From Rhizomicrobium sp. (GTDB lineage Bacteria > Pseudomonadota > Alphaproteobacteria > Micropepsales > Micropepsaceae): a DNA stretch of 64,000 bases. Where the stretch lies: the NCBI GenBank assembly GCA_037200985.1, contig JBBCGJ010000001.1:62001-126000 (forward strand), in the 5' to 3' direction. Below are positions 1 to 10,582 of the stretch, piece after piece. Under the pieces are notes generated by a model. That model was not told the origin of the DNA. It ran no database searches and saw only the letters and a program-made list of their open reading frames with translations. Every line of letters starts with the position of its first letter. The stretch's first letter is position 1. Position numbers and translations under genes: made by a program.

Positions 1-709
1 CCCAGATGATCTGGACCGGCGTCGCGATGCTCGCCGCCGGGATCGGCGCGAATGTCCGCGCGCGGATGGCGCGATACCAGTTGATCGTCGCCGTCAGGGC
101 GCCGGGCCGGCTCCAGGCTTCCCGATAATGCGCGATCTCGGCATCGGACACCGGCGCCCGGGCTTCGCGCAGCGCGCCCGCCAGCGCACGGTAGTTGCCG
201 GCGCGCATGAGCATTTCCGGAAGCCGGGGAATCTGGAAGGCGCGGACATACCAGCTCGCGCGCCGCTGCACCGGATCGTTGTCCATCGCGTTGCGCCACA
301 CCGCCGGATGCGGACAGTTCAGCACTGCCAGCTTGCGGACCGTTTGCGGCGAACGCGTCGTCGTCCACCACGCCGCGACGGCGCCCCAATCGTGCCCGAC
401 GAGGAAGACCGGCGCGCTTGTGTAGTGCGCCGCGAGCGCGACGACATCGGCCGCGAGCTTGTCGAGGTCGTAATTGGAGATGCCCGCCGGCTTGTCGGAC
501 AGGTTGTAGCCGCGCTGGTCCGGCGCCACGACCCGATAGCCCGCATCGGCCAGTGCGCCGATCTGATGGCGCCAGCCGAACCAGAACTCCGGAAAGCCGT
601 GCAGCAGGATGACGAGCGGACCGTCCTCAGGCCCCGCTTCCGCGACGTTCAGCGTGACGCCGCCGCTCGCGGCACGGTGCGTGAAGCGGATGTCGGACAG
701 ATCGGTCAT
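1..709 (-). CDS. alpha/beta hydrolase, epoxide hydrolase/dehalogenase-like (C-terminus cut by window edge)
   Basis: About 236 N-terminal residues are visible; the gene runs off the left edge. The oxyanion motif HGFPE begins near residue 37. The nucleophile elbow is GHDWG with Asp107 instead of Ser, which is the rule in epoxide hydrolases and haloalkane dehalogenases. These enzymes attack the substrate through an aspartyl ester and then hydrolyse it. No signal peptide is seen, so it is probably cytosolic. The ATG at 707-709 follows a GAGG-like ribosome site on the minus strand. The cap region and the acid/His end of the triad lie mostly outside the window, so epoxide hydrolase and dehalogenase cannot be separated. 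It is divergent from rhlE. Confidence 0.85.
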   Translation of the reverse strand, partial: MTDLSDIRFTHRAASGGVTLNVAEAGPEDGPLVILLHGFPEFWFGWRHQIGALADAGYRVVAPDQRGYNLSDKPAGISNYDLDKLAADVVALAAHYTSAPVFLVGHDWGAVAAWWTTTRSPQTVRKLAVLNCPHPAVWRNAMDNDPVQRRASWYVRAFQIPRLPEMLMRAGNYRALAGALREARAPVSDAEIAHYREAWSRPGALTATINWYRAIRARTFAPIPAASIATPVQIIW

Positions 710-732
710 GGCGGAGCCTCCCCGGCGCGAAC

Positions 733-763
733 TTGACATTAAGACTTTTGGCCGTCATATACC
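733..763 (+). promoter_or_regulatory. possible promoter for rhlE
   Basis: A perfect -35 TTGACA (733-738) is followed after 19 bases by a weak -10-like TATACC (758-763). If used, it would give a leader of roughly 150 bases before the helicase start, and long leaders occur on cold-regulated helicase genes. The spacing is longer than the ideal 17, so this is tentative. Confidence 0.3.
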
Positions 764-916
764 CGCCATCGCTTGACGGTCGCACGCGGCGTGCATGGCA
801 CGCTCTCACCGCAAGCTTCATGAAAACTCCCGTTCGCTCCAGATGTGCGTGGAAGACGGCAACAAGCCGTTATCAGCGCGTGCATTCCGCACGTCCGTGC
901 GGTTAAGGAACATTTT

Positions 917-2172
<1,256 letters not shown>

Positions 2173-2176
<4 letters not shown>

Positions 2177-2487
2177 CCGGGCGTCGGATCGACCTTGTAG
2201 GGAAAGGCTATGTCGGGCGACCAGTCGCGCCGGGCATAGCCGGCCGCCCCCATGCAGGCGGTATAGACGCGATTGAACATCTCGTGCCGCTCGGCGTGGG
2301 TGCCCGCGATGCCGTGGATGTCGTAGTTGCGCGCGACGCCGGCCCTGGCCTCGCAATCGGCGCTGTCGAAGGTGAAGCGCGACTGCGAAGCGGCGCCGGG
2401 CTCGAACGCATCCGACGTCAGATCGCCGTAGGACTCGCAGCCTGCCAGCAACAGGCAGACGGCCGCGACGAGAACCGGCCTATGCAT
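2173..2487 (-). CDS. small putative lipoprotein, unknown function
   Basis: 104 residues. The N-terminus is a lipoprotein signal peptide with lipobox LLAGC, so the mature protein would begin at Cys18 and be anchored to a membrane facing the periplasm. The mature part has two further cysteines (in SADCEARAG and [10 protein letters not shown]) that could form a disulfide. I do not recognise a domain. Its start overlaps the end of the upstream membrane-protein gene by 8 bases, so the two are probably cotranscribed. The pattern of a small lipoprotein with a C-terminal CM..GY motif is common in alphaproteobacteria, but no role is known to me. Confidence 0.75.
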
Positions 2488-3100
2488 CGCGCACCGCCTT
2501 TTCGACGGCGGCGTAGGTGAAGCGCGCGATCGGCTCGATCTCCTTGATCACCTGCCGGAGCTGCACCGTGTTTTCCTGGATGAACGCGAAGCTGCTTTCG
2601 CGATTTTCCTTGAGCCGCTCCAGCCGCGCCTCGATCCTGGCCTGCTCGTCGGGTCGCAGGTCCCGTGCGTCCAAGTGGGGCTCGAGCGCGGCGATCGTGT
2701 CGCTGGCGTCGAAGATGCCGTCGATCGACATGGAGATGCGCAGGATCAGCGTGTGGACCCGGGCGCGCAGGTCGGCGCGGCTGAGGTCGTAGAGCGACTC
2801 GCGGTTGCGGTTGTAGATGTCGACCTCGCCCATCGCCGAGCGCAGCATGCGCGTGGTGATCGGCCCGTAAGGATCGCCGATCTGCTTGGCGTCCGCGGCA
2901 TAGCCGATGATGATGTTGAGGGTGGTCAGGACCTCGCCGAAGAACAAAGCGGCGTTGCGCTCGCGCCGGCGCCGCTCGATATACCATTCCATCTGCGTCG
3001 CCGCGAAGCCGCCAAGCGTCGCCAGCACGGCGCCCAGGAACACCGCCCACAGCGTCGAGAAATTGGAGATGAAATCCATGTCTTGCGGAGCGAGCGCCAC
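2480..3100 (-). CDS. membrane-anchored coiled-coil protein, unknown function
   Basis: 206 residues with one predicted membrane segment near residues 14-36 (LWAVFLGAVLATLGGFAA), followed by a basic stretch (ERRRRERN) that would place the rest in the cytoplasm. The remainder is mostly charged and helical, including a likely coiled coil around residues 150-190. No family is recognised. It is the first gene of a two-gene unit with the small lipoprotein downstream (8-base overlap). ATG at 3098-3100; alternative in-frame starts exist a few codons further in. Confidence 0.7.
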   Translation of the reverse strand: MALAPQDMDFISNFSTLWAVFLGAVLATLGGFAATQMEWYIERRRRERNAALFFGEVLTTLNIIIGYAADAKQIGDPYGPITTRMLRSAMGEVDIYNRNRESLYDLSRADLRARVHTLILRISMSIDGIFDASDTIAALEPHLDARDLRPDEQARIEARLERLKENRESSFAFIQENTVQLRQVIKEIEPIARFTYAAVEKAVRDA

Positions 3101-3155
3101 GCCTTCCTCCCGGTGGCGGCCACCTTATAGGATGGCCGCGCGATGAGGCCACACC

Positions 3156-3617
3156 GTGCTTGAGATATTCGTCGACGGCGACGCCTGCCCCGTGAAGGCG
3201 GAAGTAGAGCGCGTGGCGGAGCGCCACGGCCTGGCCGTCGTCATCGTCAGCAATGGGGGCCTGCGCCCCAGCCGTCATCCGCTGGTCCGCCATGTGACGG
3301 TCGCCGCCGGCGCCGACGCCGCCGACGACTGGATCGCGGAACATGCCGGGGAGGGCGACATCGTCGTGACCGCCGATATCCCACTTGCCGCGCGTGCCCT
3401 GAAGAAGGGCGCCCGCGTCCTCGGTCCGTCCGGCAGGCCATTCACCGAGGCCGGCATCGGCATGGCGCTCGGCATGCGCGGTCTGCAGCGCCATCTGCGC
3501 GAGGCCACCGGCGGCCAGACCTACAATGCCGGCTTCACGAAGGAAGACCGCTCGCGCTTCCTGGGCGCGCTCGAGAACGAGATACAAGCCGTCCGCCGCG
3601 CCTTCCGGAAACGCTGA
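3156..3617 (+). CDS. YaiI/YqxD family protein (UPF0178, DUF188)
   Basis: 153 residues, the usual length for this family. The family signature is clear: IFVDGDACPVK at the N-terminus, SNGGLRPSRHP, DDWIAEHAGEGDIVVTADIPLA in the centre, and GPSGRPFTEAGIG. The fold is PIN-like with conserved acidic residues, so a nuclease role has been suggested for the family, but no reaction is established. It starts with GTG at 3156, which places the conserved FVDGDACP motif at the expected distance from the N-terminus. It is monocistronic, between a divergent and a convergent neighbour. Confidence 0.9.
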   Translation: MLEIFVDGDACPVKAEVERVAERHGLAVVIVSNGGLRPSRHPLVRHVTVAAGADAADDWIAEHAGEGDIVVTADIPLAARALKKGARVLGPSGRPFTEAGIGMALGMRGLQRHLREATGGQTYNAGFTKEDRSRFLGALENEIQAVRRAFRKR

Positions 3618-3622
3618 TTGAA

Positions 3623-4399
3623 TCAGCCCTCCATGATCGCCGCGCGCAACGCCGCGAGCCCGTCGGTCAATGCCGCCGGACCGGGCTGAAGGATCAGCGG
3701 CGACTTGATCTCGACGATGCGATCCGCCGTCACCGCGGGAATGGTCTGCCAGCCCCGCCGGCCGCGGATCTTCTCGGCCGAGACTTTCTTGCCGCACCAC
3801 GATGCCACGATCACATCCGGCCGCGCCGCGATCACGTCGTCAGCCGATACGATCCGGTCCTTCGCCGCCTGATGCCCGCGCAGATGCCCGAAGCAGTCGA
3901 TGCCGCCGGCGACCTCGATCAGTTCCGAGACCCAGCCGATGCCGGTGATCAAGGGATCGTCCCACTCCTCGAAATAGACGCGCGGCCGCGGTCCGCGCGC
4001 CGACGCGCGAATGGCGTCCACCTCGCGCTCCAGCCGCCCCGCCAGCGCTTCGCCTTTCTCCGGCGCGCCGACCAGCGCGCCCAGCGTGCGGACCATCGCG
4101 AGGATCCCGGCGATGTCGCGCTGGTTGAACAGGTGCACCGCGAGGCCCGCGCGCGCCAGGGCGGCCAGGATGTCGGCCTGCAAGTCGCTGAAGGCGAGCA
4201 CCAGGTCCGGCCTCAGTTCCACGATCTTCGCGATGTTGGCGCTGGTGAAGGCGGCGATGCGGGGCTTTTCCTTGCGCACCTGCGGCGGACGCACCGCATA
4301 GCCGGTGACGCCGACGATGCGGTCCTGCTCGCCCATCAGATAGAGCGTCTCGACGGTCTCCTCGGTGAGACAAACGAGGCGGCGCGGCGGAAACGTCAT
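3623..4399 (-). CDS. cobalamin/iron-siderophore-type substrate-binding protein (BtuF-like, TroA fold)
   Basis: 258 residues of the helical-backbone metal-receptor type (COG0614): an N-terminal lobe (RLVCLTEETVETLYLMGEQDRIVGVTGY), the central family motif ELRPDLVLAFSDLQADI, and a C-terminal lobe with RPDVIVASWCGKK. Family members bind vitamin B12 or ferric siderophores for an ABC importer. I choose ATG 4399 because residues upstream of it are not conserved. From that start there is no signal peptide, as in many alphaproteobacterial cobalamin-binding relatives, so a periplasmic role is not certain. No permease or ATPase gene is nearby. Confidence 0.8.
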   Translation of the reverse strand: MTFPPRRLVCLTEETVETLYLMGEQDRIVGVTGYAVRPPQVRKEKPRIAAFTSANIAKIVELRPDLVLAFSDLQADILAALARAGLAVHLFNQRDIAGILAMVRTLGALVGAPEKGEALAGRLEREVDAIRASARGPRPRVYFEEWDDPLITGIGWVSELIEVAGGIDCFGHLRGHQAAKDRIVSADDVIAARPDVIVASWCGKKVSAEKIRGRRGWQTIPAVTADRIVEIKSPLILQPGPAALTDGLAALRAAIMEG

Positions 4400-4521
4400 G
4401 GGACGGCCTCGGCAAATCGGCGGGACGATAGCAAGGTTGCGGCCTTGCGGCACAACGCGGTCTGAGCGTTAGACCCTCCGGCAAAATCTGCTAGGCTTCT
4501 GCAAAGAGCGGTGGGGATTGC

Positions 4522-5391
4522 ATGCTGCGTTTAAGGGAATTGGCCGCTGCCGCCGCCCTGTGCCTCGTGGCGATGAGCCTCGCCATGGTCGTGCCGGTCC
4601 TTGCGACGGTTCACGTGGCCTTCCGTCCGGATATCGCCCTGCGCCAGGTGCAGTTGGCCTCGGCGGAGGCCAATGCGGCCCTGCATGTGGCGATGGACGG
4701 AACGCCGGCGCCGCAGAAACAGGCCCAGCCCATAGCCGTTCCCGATCCTGCGGTGGCCCAGCAGGCCGACGCCGCGGATCGGTTGCGCGGCAAGATCCCG
4801 CCCGAGCTCTTCGCCTATTTCGACGTCTATCTCTATGTCAGCAAGGCGGCGTCCGGCGCGCTGGCGCAGCACATGTATGTGTTCCACAAGGACGCGGCGA
4901 ATGCGCTGCTCTTCGAGCAGAGCTTTCCCGTCTCCACGGGGCGCGAATTGCACGAGCGCTACTTCACCTCCACGCCGGTCGGCCTGTTCGAGCTCGATCC
5001 CGACCGGTTCGAGCGCGTGCACTATTCCCACACCTGGCACGGCGCGGCGATGCCCTGGGCGATGTTCCTGAACGCGACGCTGCACGGCAGGCAGACCGGC
5101 GTCGCGCTGCATTCCGCGTCCGTCCACACCGCCGAGCTTGGCCATCGCGCCTCGGGCGGCTGCGTCCGCCTGCCGCCCGAAAAGGCGGCGGAATTGTTCG
5201 ACCGTTTCCAGTCGCAGGAACGCGGCATGGTGCCGGTCTTCGCCTATGACCGCGCCCGCAACCGCACCAGCGGCGACGGTGTCGTGCTGCGCGACGGCCA
5301 GGGCCGGCCGATCCTGACGCCCGGCTTCCGCGTGTTGGTGTTCATCGAGGACTACGACGGCGGACCCGCGCTGGTCGCGGTCGTCGCCTGA
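4522..5391 (+). CDS. L,D-transpeptidase (YkuD domain)
   Basis: 289 residues. The N-terminus has an uncleaved or cleavable membrane signal (residues 6-32). The catalytic YkuD domain spans roughly residues 98-280. The active-site block is present: His197 in ALHSAS, His208, then SGGCVR with Cys214 as nucleophile and Arg216. The usual form is SHGCVR, so Gly replaces His before GC, which is seen in other family members. These enzymes make 3-3 peptidoglycan cross-links or attach proteins to the wall, in the periplasm. The gene ends base-to-base against the convergent flavoprotein gene. Confidence 0.88.
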   Translation: MLRLRELAAAAALCLVAMSLAMVVPVLATVHVAFRPDIALRQVQLASAEANAALHVAMDGTPAPQKQAQPIAVPDPAVAQQADAADRLRGKIPPELFAYFDVYLYVSKAASGALAQHMYVFHKDAANALLFEQSFPVSTGRELHERYFTSTPVGLFELDPDRFERVHYSHTWHGAAMPWAMFLNATLHGRQTGVALHSASVHTAELGHRASGGCVRLPPEKAAELFDRFQSQERGMVPVFAYDRARNRTSGDGVVLRDGQGRPILTPGFRVLVFIEDYDGGPALVAVVA

Positions 5392-6987
5392 TCAGCCGGC
5401 GATGCTCTTCGCCACCGCTTCCGCGATCCTGATGCCGTCGACGCCGGCCGACAGGATGCCGCCGGCAAAGCCCGCGCCTTCGCCGGCCGGATAGAGCCCT
5501 CGCGTATTCGTGCTCTGCAGATCCTCGCCGCGCCGGATGCGGATCGGCGAAGAGGTCCGCGTCTCCACACCCGTCAGGATCGCATCGTCCATCGCAAAGC
5601 CCGGGATTTGCCGCCCGAAAACCGGCAGCGCCTCGCGGATCGCGGCAATCGCATAATCCGGCAGGCAGTCCGAAAGATCGGTCAGATGAACGCCCGGCCG
5701 ATAGGACGGGGTCACCGCGCCCAATTCGGTCGACGCGCGGCCCGCGAGAAAATCTCCGACCTTCTGCCCCGGCGCCTGATAGGTGCCGCCACCGGCCTCG
5801 AAGGCTTTGCTTTCCCATCTGCGCTGCAGATCGATCCCCGCCAGCGGATGCTCGGGATAATCGGCCGGCGTGATGCCGACCACGATCCCGGCATTGGCGT
5901 TGCGCTCGTTGCGCGAATACTGGCTCATGCCGTTGGTCGCGACGCGCCCCGCCTCGCTGGTCGCCGCCACCACCGTGCCGCCTGGGCACATGCAGAAGCT
6001 GTAGACCGAACGCCCGTTCGCGGCGTGGTGCACCAGCCGGTACTCGGCGGCGCCCAGTTCCGGAATCGAGCGGCCGTAGCGCGCCTTGTCGATCAGCGAT
6101 TGCGGATGCTCGATACGAAATCCGATGGAGAACGGCTTGGCCTCGATATCGACGCCGCGGTCGAACAGCATCTGGAACGTGTCGCGCGCGCTATGGCCGA
6201 CCGCGAGCACGACGTGATCGGTCTCGATCCGCCCGCCATCCGCCAGCACCACGCCGCGCACCCGACGCTCGGCGTCGAGTTCGATGTCCGTGACGCGGTG
6301 GCGGAAGCGGTATTCGCCGCCGAGGCCCTCGATGGTCTCGCGCAGGCTTTCCACCATCGTCACCAGCCGGAAGGTGCCGATATGCGGATGCGCCTCGGTG
6401 AGGATCTCCTCCGGCGCGCCGGCCTTGACGAATTCGGTCAGCACCTTGCGGCCGAGATGGCGCGGATCCTTGATCTGGCTGTAGAGCTTGCCGTCCGAGA
6501 ACGTGCCGGCGCCGCCCTCGCCGAACTGCACGTTGGATTCCGGATCGAGCACCGCGCGCCGCCACAGGCCCCAGGTGTCCTTGGTGCGCTCGCGCACCGC
6601 CTTGCCGCGTTCAAGGACGATCGGCCGGAAGCCCGACTGCGCCAGGATCAGCGCCGCGAACAGCCCGCACGGTCCCGCGCCGATCACGATCGGCCGCTTC
6701 TCCAGCCGCTCCGGCGCCCGTGCGACGAAGCGGTATTCCAGGTCCGGCGTCGGCCCGATATGCGGATCGCCCTTCAGGCGCTTCAGGACCGCGGCCTCGT
6801 TCTCCAGCTCGGCGTCCACGATGTAGACGAATAGGATCGCCGATTTCTTCCGCGCGTCATGGCCGCGCTTGAACACGGAAAAGCTCTTCAGTTCCCGCGC
6901 CGGAAGGCGCAGCCGCTTGAGGACCGCGCCTTTCAGCGCCTCCGGCCCGTGATCGAGCGGCAGCTTGATTTCCGTCAGTCGCAGCAT
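5392..6987 (-). CDS. FAD-dependent dehydrogenase, COG2509 family
   Basis: 531 residues from the ATG at 6987; the open frame continues upstream but only this start gives the conserved N-terminus MLRLTEIKLPLDH. An N-terminal ferredoxin-like domain (about 1-95) is followed by a Rossmann FAD motif GAGPCG (residues 103-108), the family block VQFGEGGAGTFSDGKL, and a C-terminal FAD contact GLYPAGEGAGFAGGI. These are uncharacterised FAD dehydrogenases distantly like the HI0933 group; the substrate is unknown. The gene is divergent from another flavoprotein at 7064, with 76 bases between the two starts. Confidence 0.85.
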   Translation of the reverse strand: MLRLTEIKLPLDHGPEALKGAVLKRLRLPARELKSFSVFKRGHDARKKSAILFVYIVDAELENEAAVLKRLKGDPHIGPTPDLEYRFVARAPERLEKRPIVIGAGPCGLFAALILAQSGFRPIVLERGKAVRERTKDTWGLWRRAVLDPESNVQFGEGGAGTFSDGKLYSQIKDPRHLGRKVLTEFVKAGAPEEILTEAHPHIGTFRLVTMVESLRETIEGLGGEYRFRHRVTDIELDAERRVRGVVLADGGRIETDHVVLAVGHSARDTFQMLFDRGVDIEAKPFSIGFRIEHPQSLIDKARYGRSIPELGAAEYRLVHHAANGRSVYSFCMCPGGTVVAATSEAGRVATNGMSQYSRNERNANAGIVVGITPADYPEHPLAGIDLQRRWESKAFEAGGGTYQAPGQKVGDFLAGRASTELGAVTPSYRPGVHLTDLSDCLPDYAIAAIREALPVFGRQIPGFAMDDAILTGVETRTSSPIRIRRGEDLQSTNTRGLYPAGEGAGFAGGILSAGVDGIRIAEAVAKSIAG

Positions 6988-7063
6988 GGCCGACAGATAG
7001 GCGAGGGCGTCCGCGAAGGGAAGGGCGCTTGCGCTTCCGGATCGGCGCACCGATACAGGCGGG

Positions 7064-8269
7064 ATGACGAAGCCCCCGACCATCGCGGTGATCGGCGCTG
7101 GGCCCGCCGGGCTGATGGCGGCCGAGGTGCTGAGCGCGGCCGGCGCCGCGGTCACGGTCTACGACCGCATGCCGTCGGCGGGCCGCAAGCTGCTGATGGC
7201 GGGACGCGGCGGTCTGAACCTCACCCATTCCGAGCCGTTCGAACCGTTCCTGGCGCGCTTCGGCGCAGCGGCGCCGAGACTTCGCCCGATGCTCGAAGCC
7301 TTCCCGCCGTTGGCTTTGATCGCATGGGCCAACGGCCTGGGCGCCGAGACCTTCATCGGCTCCAGCGGCCGCGTCTTTCCGAAGGCGATGAAGGCCTCGC
7401 CGCTCCTGCGCGCCTGGCTGGCGCGCCTGGACCGGCAGGGCGTTCAGTTCCGTCTTCGTCACACATGGCGCGGCTGGAAGGACGGTTCGCTGCTCTTCCA
7501 GACGGCCACTGGCGAGATCGCCGTTCATCCGGACGCGGCGGTGCTCGCGCTCGGTGGCGCGAGCTGGCCGCGCCTGGGTTCCACCGGCGATTGGACGGCG
7601 ATCCTCGCGGACAAAGGCGTTGCCGTCGCGCCGCTGCAACCCGCGAACAGCGGTTTTTCGGTTTCGTGGAGCGATCTCTTCCGCGAACGCTTCGCCGGCC
7701 AGCCTCTGAAGAATGCGCGCTTCTCGCACGGCGAACGCACGGCGCGCGGCGAGGCCATGATCGCGCGCTACGGCATCGAGGGCGGCGCGATCTACGCGCT
7801 GTCCGCCGCCTTGCGCGATGCGATCTCCAGGAACGGCCATGCCGCGCTGGACATCGACCTGCGACCCGACATGTCGCACGATGACCTCGTTCGCCGGCTC
7901 GCGAAGCCGCGCGGCAAGGATTCGCTGACCAACCATCTGCGCAAGGCGCTGAACCTGTCGCCCGTGGAGACCAATCTCCTGCGCGAGGTCGCGCCTCTCG
8001 ACGCCGATCCCGCGACGCTCGCCCGGCGCATCAAGACGGTGCGTCTGACCCTGACCGGCACGCAAGGCCTCGAACGCGCCATCTCGACCGCGGGCGGCGT
8101 CTCGTTCGACGCGGTCGACGCGGGCCTGATGCTGAAAGCGCTCCCCGGCGTCTACGTCGCGGGCGAAATGCTGGACTGGGAAGCGCCGACCGGCGGCTAT
8201 CTGCTCCAGGCCTGTTTCGCCACCGGCGCGTTTGCCGCCCGCGCCATCCTGGCTAGGATCGGCGCATGA
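7064..8269 (+). CDS. TIGR03862-type flavoprotein (HI0933/BaiN-like NAD(P)/FAD oxidoreductase)
   Basis: 401 residues. The dinucleotide-binding motif GAGPAG begins at residue 11, followed by the family hallmark GRKLLMAGRGGLNLTHSE. The C-terminus has the FAD-contact sequence GVYVAGEMLDWEAPTGGYLLQ. The closest family is the TIGR03862 flavoprotein group, a shorter branch of the HI0933/YhiN family. The true substrate is unknown; a relative, BaiN, reduces bile acid intermediates. Its stop codon overlaps the start of the PIG-L gene by 4 bases, so the two genes form an operon. Confidence 0.87.
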   Translation: MTKPPTIAVIGAGPAGLMAAEVLSAAGAAVTVYDRMPSAGRKLLMAGRGGLNLTHSEPFEPFLARFGAAAPRLRPMLEAFPPLALIAWANGLGAETFIGSSGRVFPKAMKASPLLRAWLARLDRQGVQFRLRHTWRGWKDGSLLFQTATGEIAVHPDAAVLALGGASWPRLGSTGDWTAILADKGVAVAPLQPANSGFSVSWSDLFRERFAGQPLKNARFSHGERTARGEAMIARYGIEGGAIYALSAALRDAISRNGHAALDIDLRPDMSHDDLVRRLAKPRGKDSLTNHLRKALNLSPVETNLLREVAPLDADPATLARRIKTVRLTLTGTQGLERAISTAGGVSFDAVDAGLMLKALPGVYVAGEMLDWEAPTGGYLLQACFATGAFAARAILARIGA

Positions 8270-9018
8270 CGCACATCCTCGCCTTCCACGCCCATCCCGA
8301 CGATATCGAGACGCTCGGCGCCGGCACGCTGGCGCTGCTCGCCGCCAACGGCCACCGCATCACCATCGCGACCATGACGGCCGGCGATTGCGGCTCGGCG
8401 GAACACAGCCAGGAAGAGACCGCCCGTATCCGCAAGGCCGAAGCGGCATCCGCCGCCGCCATGATCGGCGCGGATTATCGTTGCGCGGATATCGGCGATC
8501 TCTGCGTATTCCTCGACGATCCCACGCGGCGGCGGACGACCGAGCTCATCCGCGCCGTGCGGCCCGAGATCGTGATCACCGCCTCTCCCGCCGACTACCA
8601 CCCGGATCACGAAGCGACGAGCGCCCTGGTACGCGACGCCTGTTTCGCCTCGAGCGTGCGCAACTACCGGACCGGCCCCGCGCCCGCCCTGGACGCCATC
8701 CCGCATCTCTACTTCATGGACCCGATCGGCGGGCGCGACCGCGACGGCCGCCCGGTCGCGCCGGATTTCGCGGTCGACATCTCGGCGCATTTCGCGAAGA
8801 AGCGCGAGATGCTCCGCGCCCATGTCAGCCAGTTCGCCTGGGTGATCAGGCAGCACGGGATCGACGACTACACCGGCTCCATGGAGAAATGGTCCGCCAA
8901 GCGCGGCCGCACCTTCGGCGTCGCCCATGCCGAGGGCTTCCGCCACTACACCGGCACGCCCTATCCGCGCACCGAGCGCCTTCAGGAGCTGGTTGGCGCC
9001 GCTCTCCTCGCGGTCTGA
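8266..9018 (+). CDS. PIG-L family deacetylase (LmbE-like)
   Basis: 250 residues. The zinc-binding motifs are visible: AHPDD (His10, Asp12, Asp13) at the N-terminus and HPDH (residues 112-115). Family enzymes remove N-acetyl groups from sugars such as GlcNAc conjugates; the substrate here is unknown. Length and layout are standard. ATGA overlap with the upstream flavoprotein gene means translational coupling. No signal peptide, so cytosolic. Confidence 0.9.
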   Translation: MTHILAFHAHPDDIETLGAGTLALLAANGHRITIATMTAGDCGSAEHSQEETARIRKAEAASAAAMIGADYRCADIGDLCVFLDDPTRRRTTELIRAVRPEIVITASPADYHPDHEATSALVRDACFASSVRNYRTGPAPALDAIPHLYFMDPIGGRDRDGRPVAPDFAVDISAHFAKKREMLRAHVSQFAWVIRQHGIDDYTGSMEKWSAKRGRTFGVAHAEGFRHYTGTPYPRTERLQELVGAALLAV

Positions 9019-9021
9019 GCG

Positions 9022-10473
9022 TCAGAGCCCGCCGAGCAGCAGGTATTTGATCGCGAGATAGTCCTCGATCCCGTATTTGCTGCCCTCGCGGCCGATGCCG
9101 GATTGCTTGATGCCGCCGAACGGCGCGACTTCGGTCGAGATGATGCCCTCGTTGATCCCGACCATGCCGTATTCCAGCGCCTCGGCGACGCGCATCACGC
9201 GGCCGATGTCGCGGGCGTAGAAATAGGCGGCGAGGCCGAAATCCGTCGCATTGGCGATGCGGATCGCATCCGCCTCGTCCTGGAAGCGGAAGAGGGTCGC
9301 GACCGGTCCGAAGATCTCCTCCTTGGCGATATCCATCGCCGGCGTGACCTCGGTCACGACGGTCGGTTCGAAGAACGTGCCTCCGAGCGCGCTGCGCTTG
9401 CCGCCCATTACGATCTTCGCGCCCGAGGCCGTCGCCTGGCCGAGCAGCCGCTCGACCTTCTCGACCGCCTCTCGGTTGATCAGCGGGCCCTGCGTCACGC
9501 CGTCCTCGAAGCCGCTGCCGACCTTCAGCGTCGCGGTGCGCGCCTCCAGCCTGGCCGCGAAAGCGTCATAGACCTTGTCCTGTACCAATATGCGGTTGGC
9601 GCACACGCAGGTCTGACCCATGTTGCGGTACTTGGAGACCATCGCGCCTTCCACTGCGGCATCCAGGTCGGCATCGTCGAACACGATGAACGGCGCATTG
9701 CCGCCGAGTTCGAGGCTGACCTTCTTGATGGTCGAGGCGCATTGCGCCATCAGCAGCCTTCCGATCTCGGTCGATCCGGTGAAGCTGAACTTGCGCACCA
9801 GCGGATGGGTGGTCAGCACCTTGCCGACCTCCGGCGCCTGGTCCGACGTGACGACGTTGAACACGCCCTTGGGGATTCCGGCGCGAAGCGCCAGCTCGGC
9901 CAGCGCCGTCGCCGACAGCGGCGTCTCCGCCGCCGGTTTGATGATGAAGGTGCATCCGGCGGCCAGCGCCGGCGCCGCCTTGCGGGTGATCATCGCATTG
10001 GGGAAATTCCACGGCGTGATCGCCGCCACCACGCCGACCGGCTCTTTCAGCACGACGATGCGCTTGCCCGCCGCGAAGCTCGGGATCACGTCGCCATAGA
10101 CGCGCTTGCCCTCTTCCGCGAACCATTCGATGAACGACGCGCCATAGGCGACCTCGCCGCGCGATTCGGCCAGCGGCTTTCCCTGCTCCGCCGTCATCAG
10201 CCGCGCCAGGTCCTCCTGGTTCGCCAGGATCAGCTCGAACCATTTGCGCATCAGGCCGGCGCGCTCCTTGGCCGTCTTCGCCTTCCAGGCGGGACCCGCT
10301 TCATAGGCGGCCTCGACCGCCTTGCGCGCGTCCTCCGCGCCCAGATCCGCGACCTGCGCGATGATCTCGCCGCTCGCCTTGTCGGTCACGGCAAAGCGCT
10401 TGGACGAACCGGCCCAAGCACCGCCCACATAGCCGTCGGCCCGGAGCAGCGTCTCGTCGTTCAATTTCAGCAT
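9022..10473 (-). CDS. gabD: NAD(P)-dependent succinate-semialdehyde dehydrogenase
   Basis: 483 residues, as in E. coli GabD. Oxidises succinate semialdehyde to succinate, feeding 4-aminobutyrate degradation into the TCA cycle. Aldehyde dehydrogenase catalytic residues are in place: Glu255 in LELGG and Cys289 in GQTCVCANR. The GabD hallmark ITPWNFPNAMITRKAAPALA is present. Start at ATG 10473 with GAGGA upstream; the open frame extends further but that region is not conserved. The partner transaminase gabT is not in the window. Confidence 0.9.
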   Translation of the reverse strand: MLKLNDETLLRADGYVGGAWAGSSKRFAVTDKASGEIIAQVADLGAEDARKAVEAAYEAGPAWKAKTAKERAGLMRKWFELILANQEDLARLMTAEQGKPLAESRGEVAYGASFIEWFAEEGKRVYGDVIPSFAAGKRIVVLKEPVGVVAAITPWNFPNAMITRKAAPALAAGCTFIIKPAAETPLSATALAELALRAGIPKGVFNVVTSDQAPEVGKVLTTHPLVRKFSFTGSTEIGRLLMAQCASTIKKVSLELGGNAPFIVFDDADLDAAVEGAMVSKYRNMGQTCVCANRILVQDKVYDAFAARLEARTATLKVGSGFEDGVTQGPLINREAVEKVERLLGQATASGAKIVMGGKRSALGGTFFEPTVVTEVTPAMDIAKEEIFGPVATLFRFQDEADAIRIANATDFGLAAYFYARDIGRVMRVAEALEYGMVGINEGIISTEVAPFGGIKQSGIGREGSKYGIEDYLAIKYLLLGGL

Positions 10474-10582
10474 GGGAAATCCTCGGTTGCAGTGCAAACG
10501 CCCGGAAGGGCAACATGGCCATGGCGGGCGCAAATTCAAGCGGCTCTTGCGCCGCGCGGCCCCGCCGCGCAGTGTCATTTTG

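Noticed and set aside
845-916. Earlier ATG start for the RNA helicase
   Set aside because: The added residues are unlike RhlE N-termini, and TTG 917 has a well-spaced AAGGAA.
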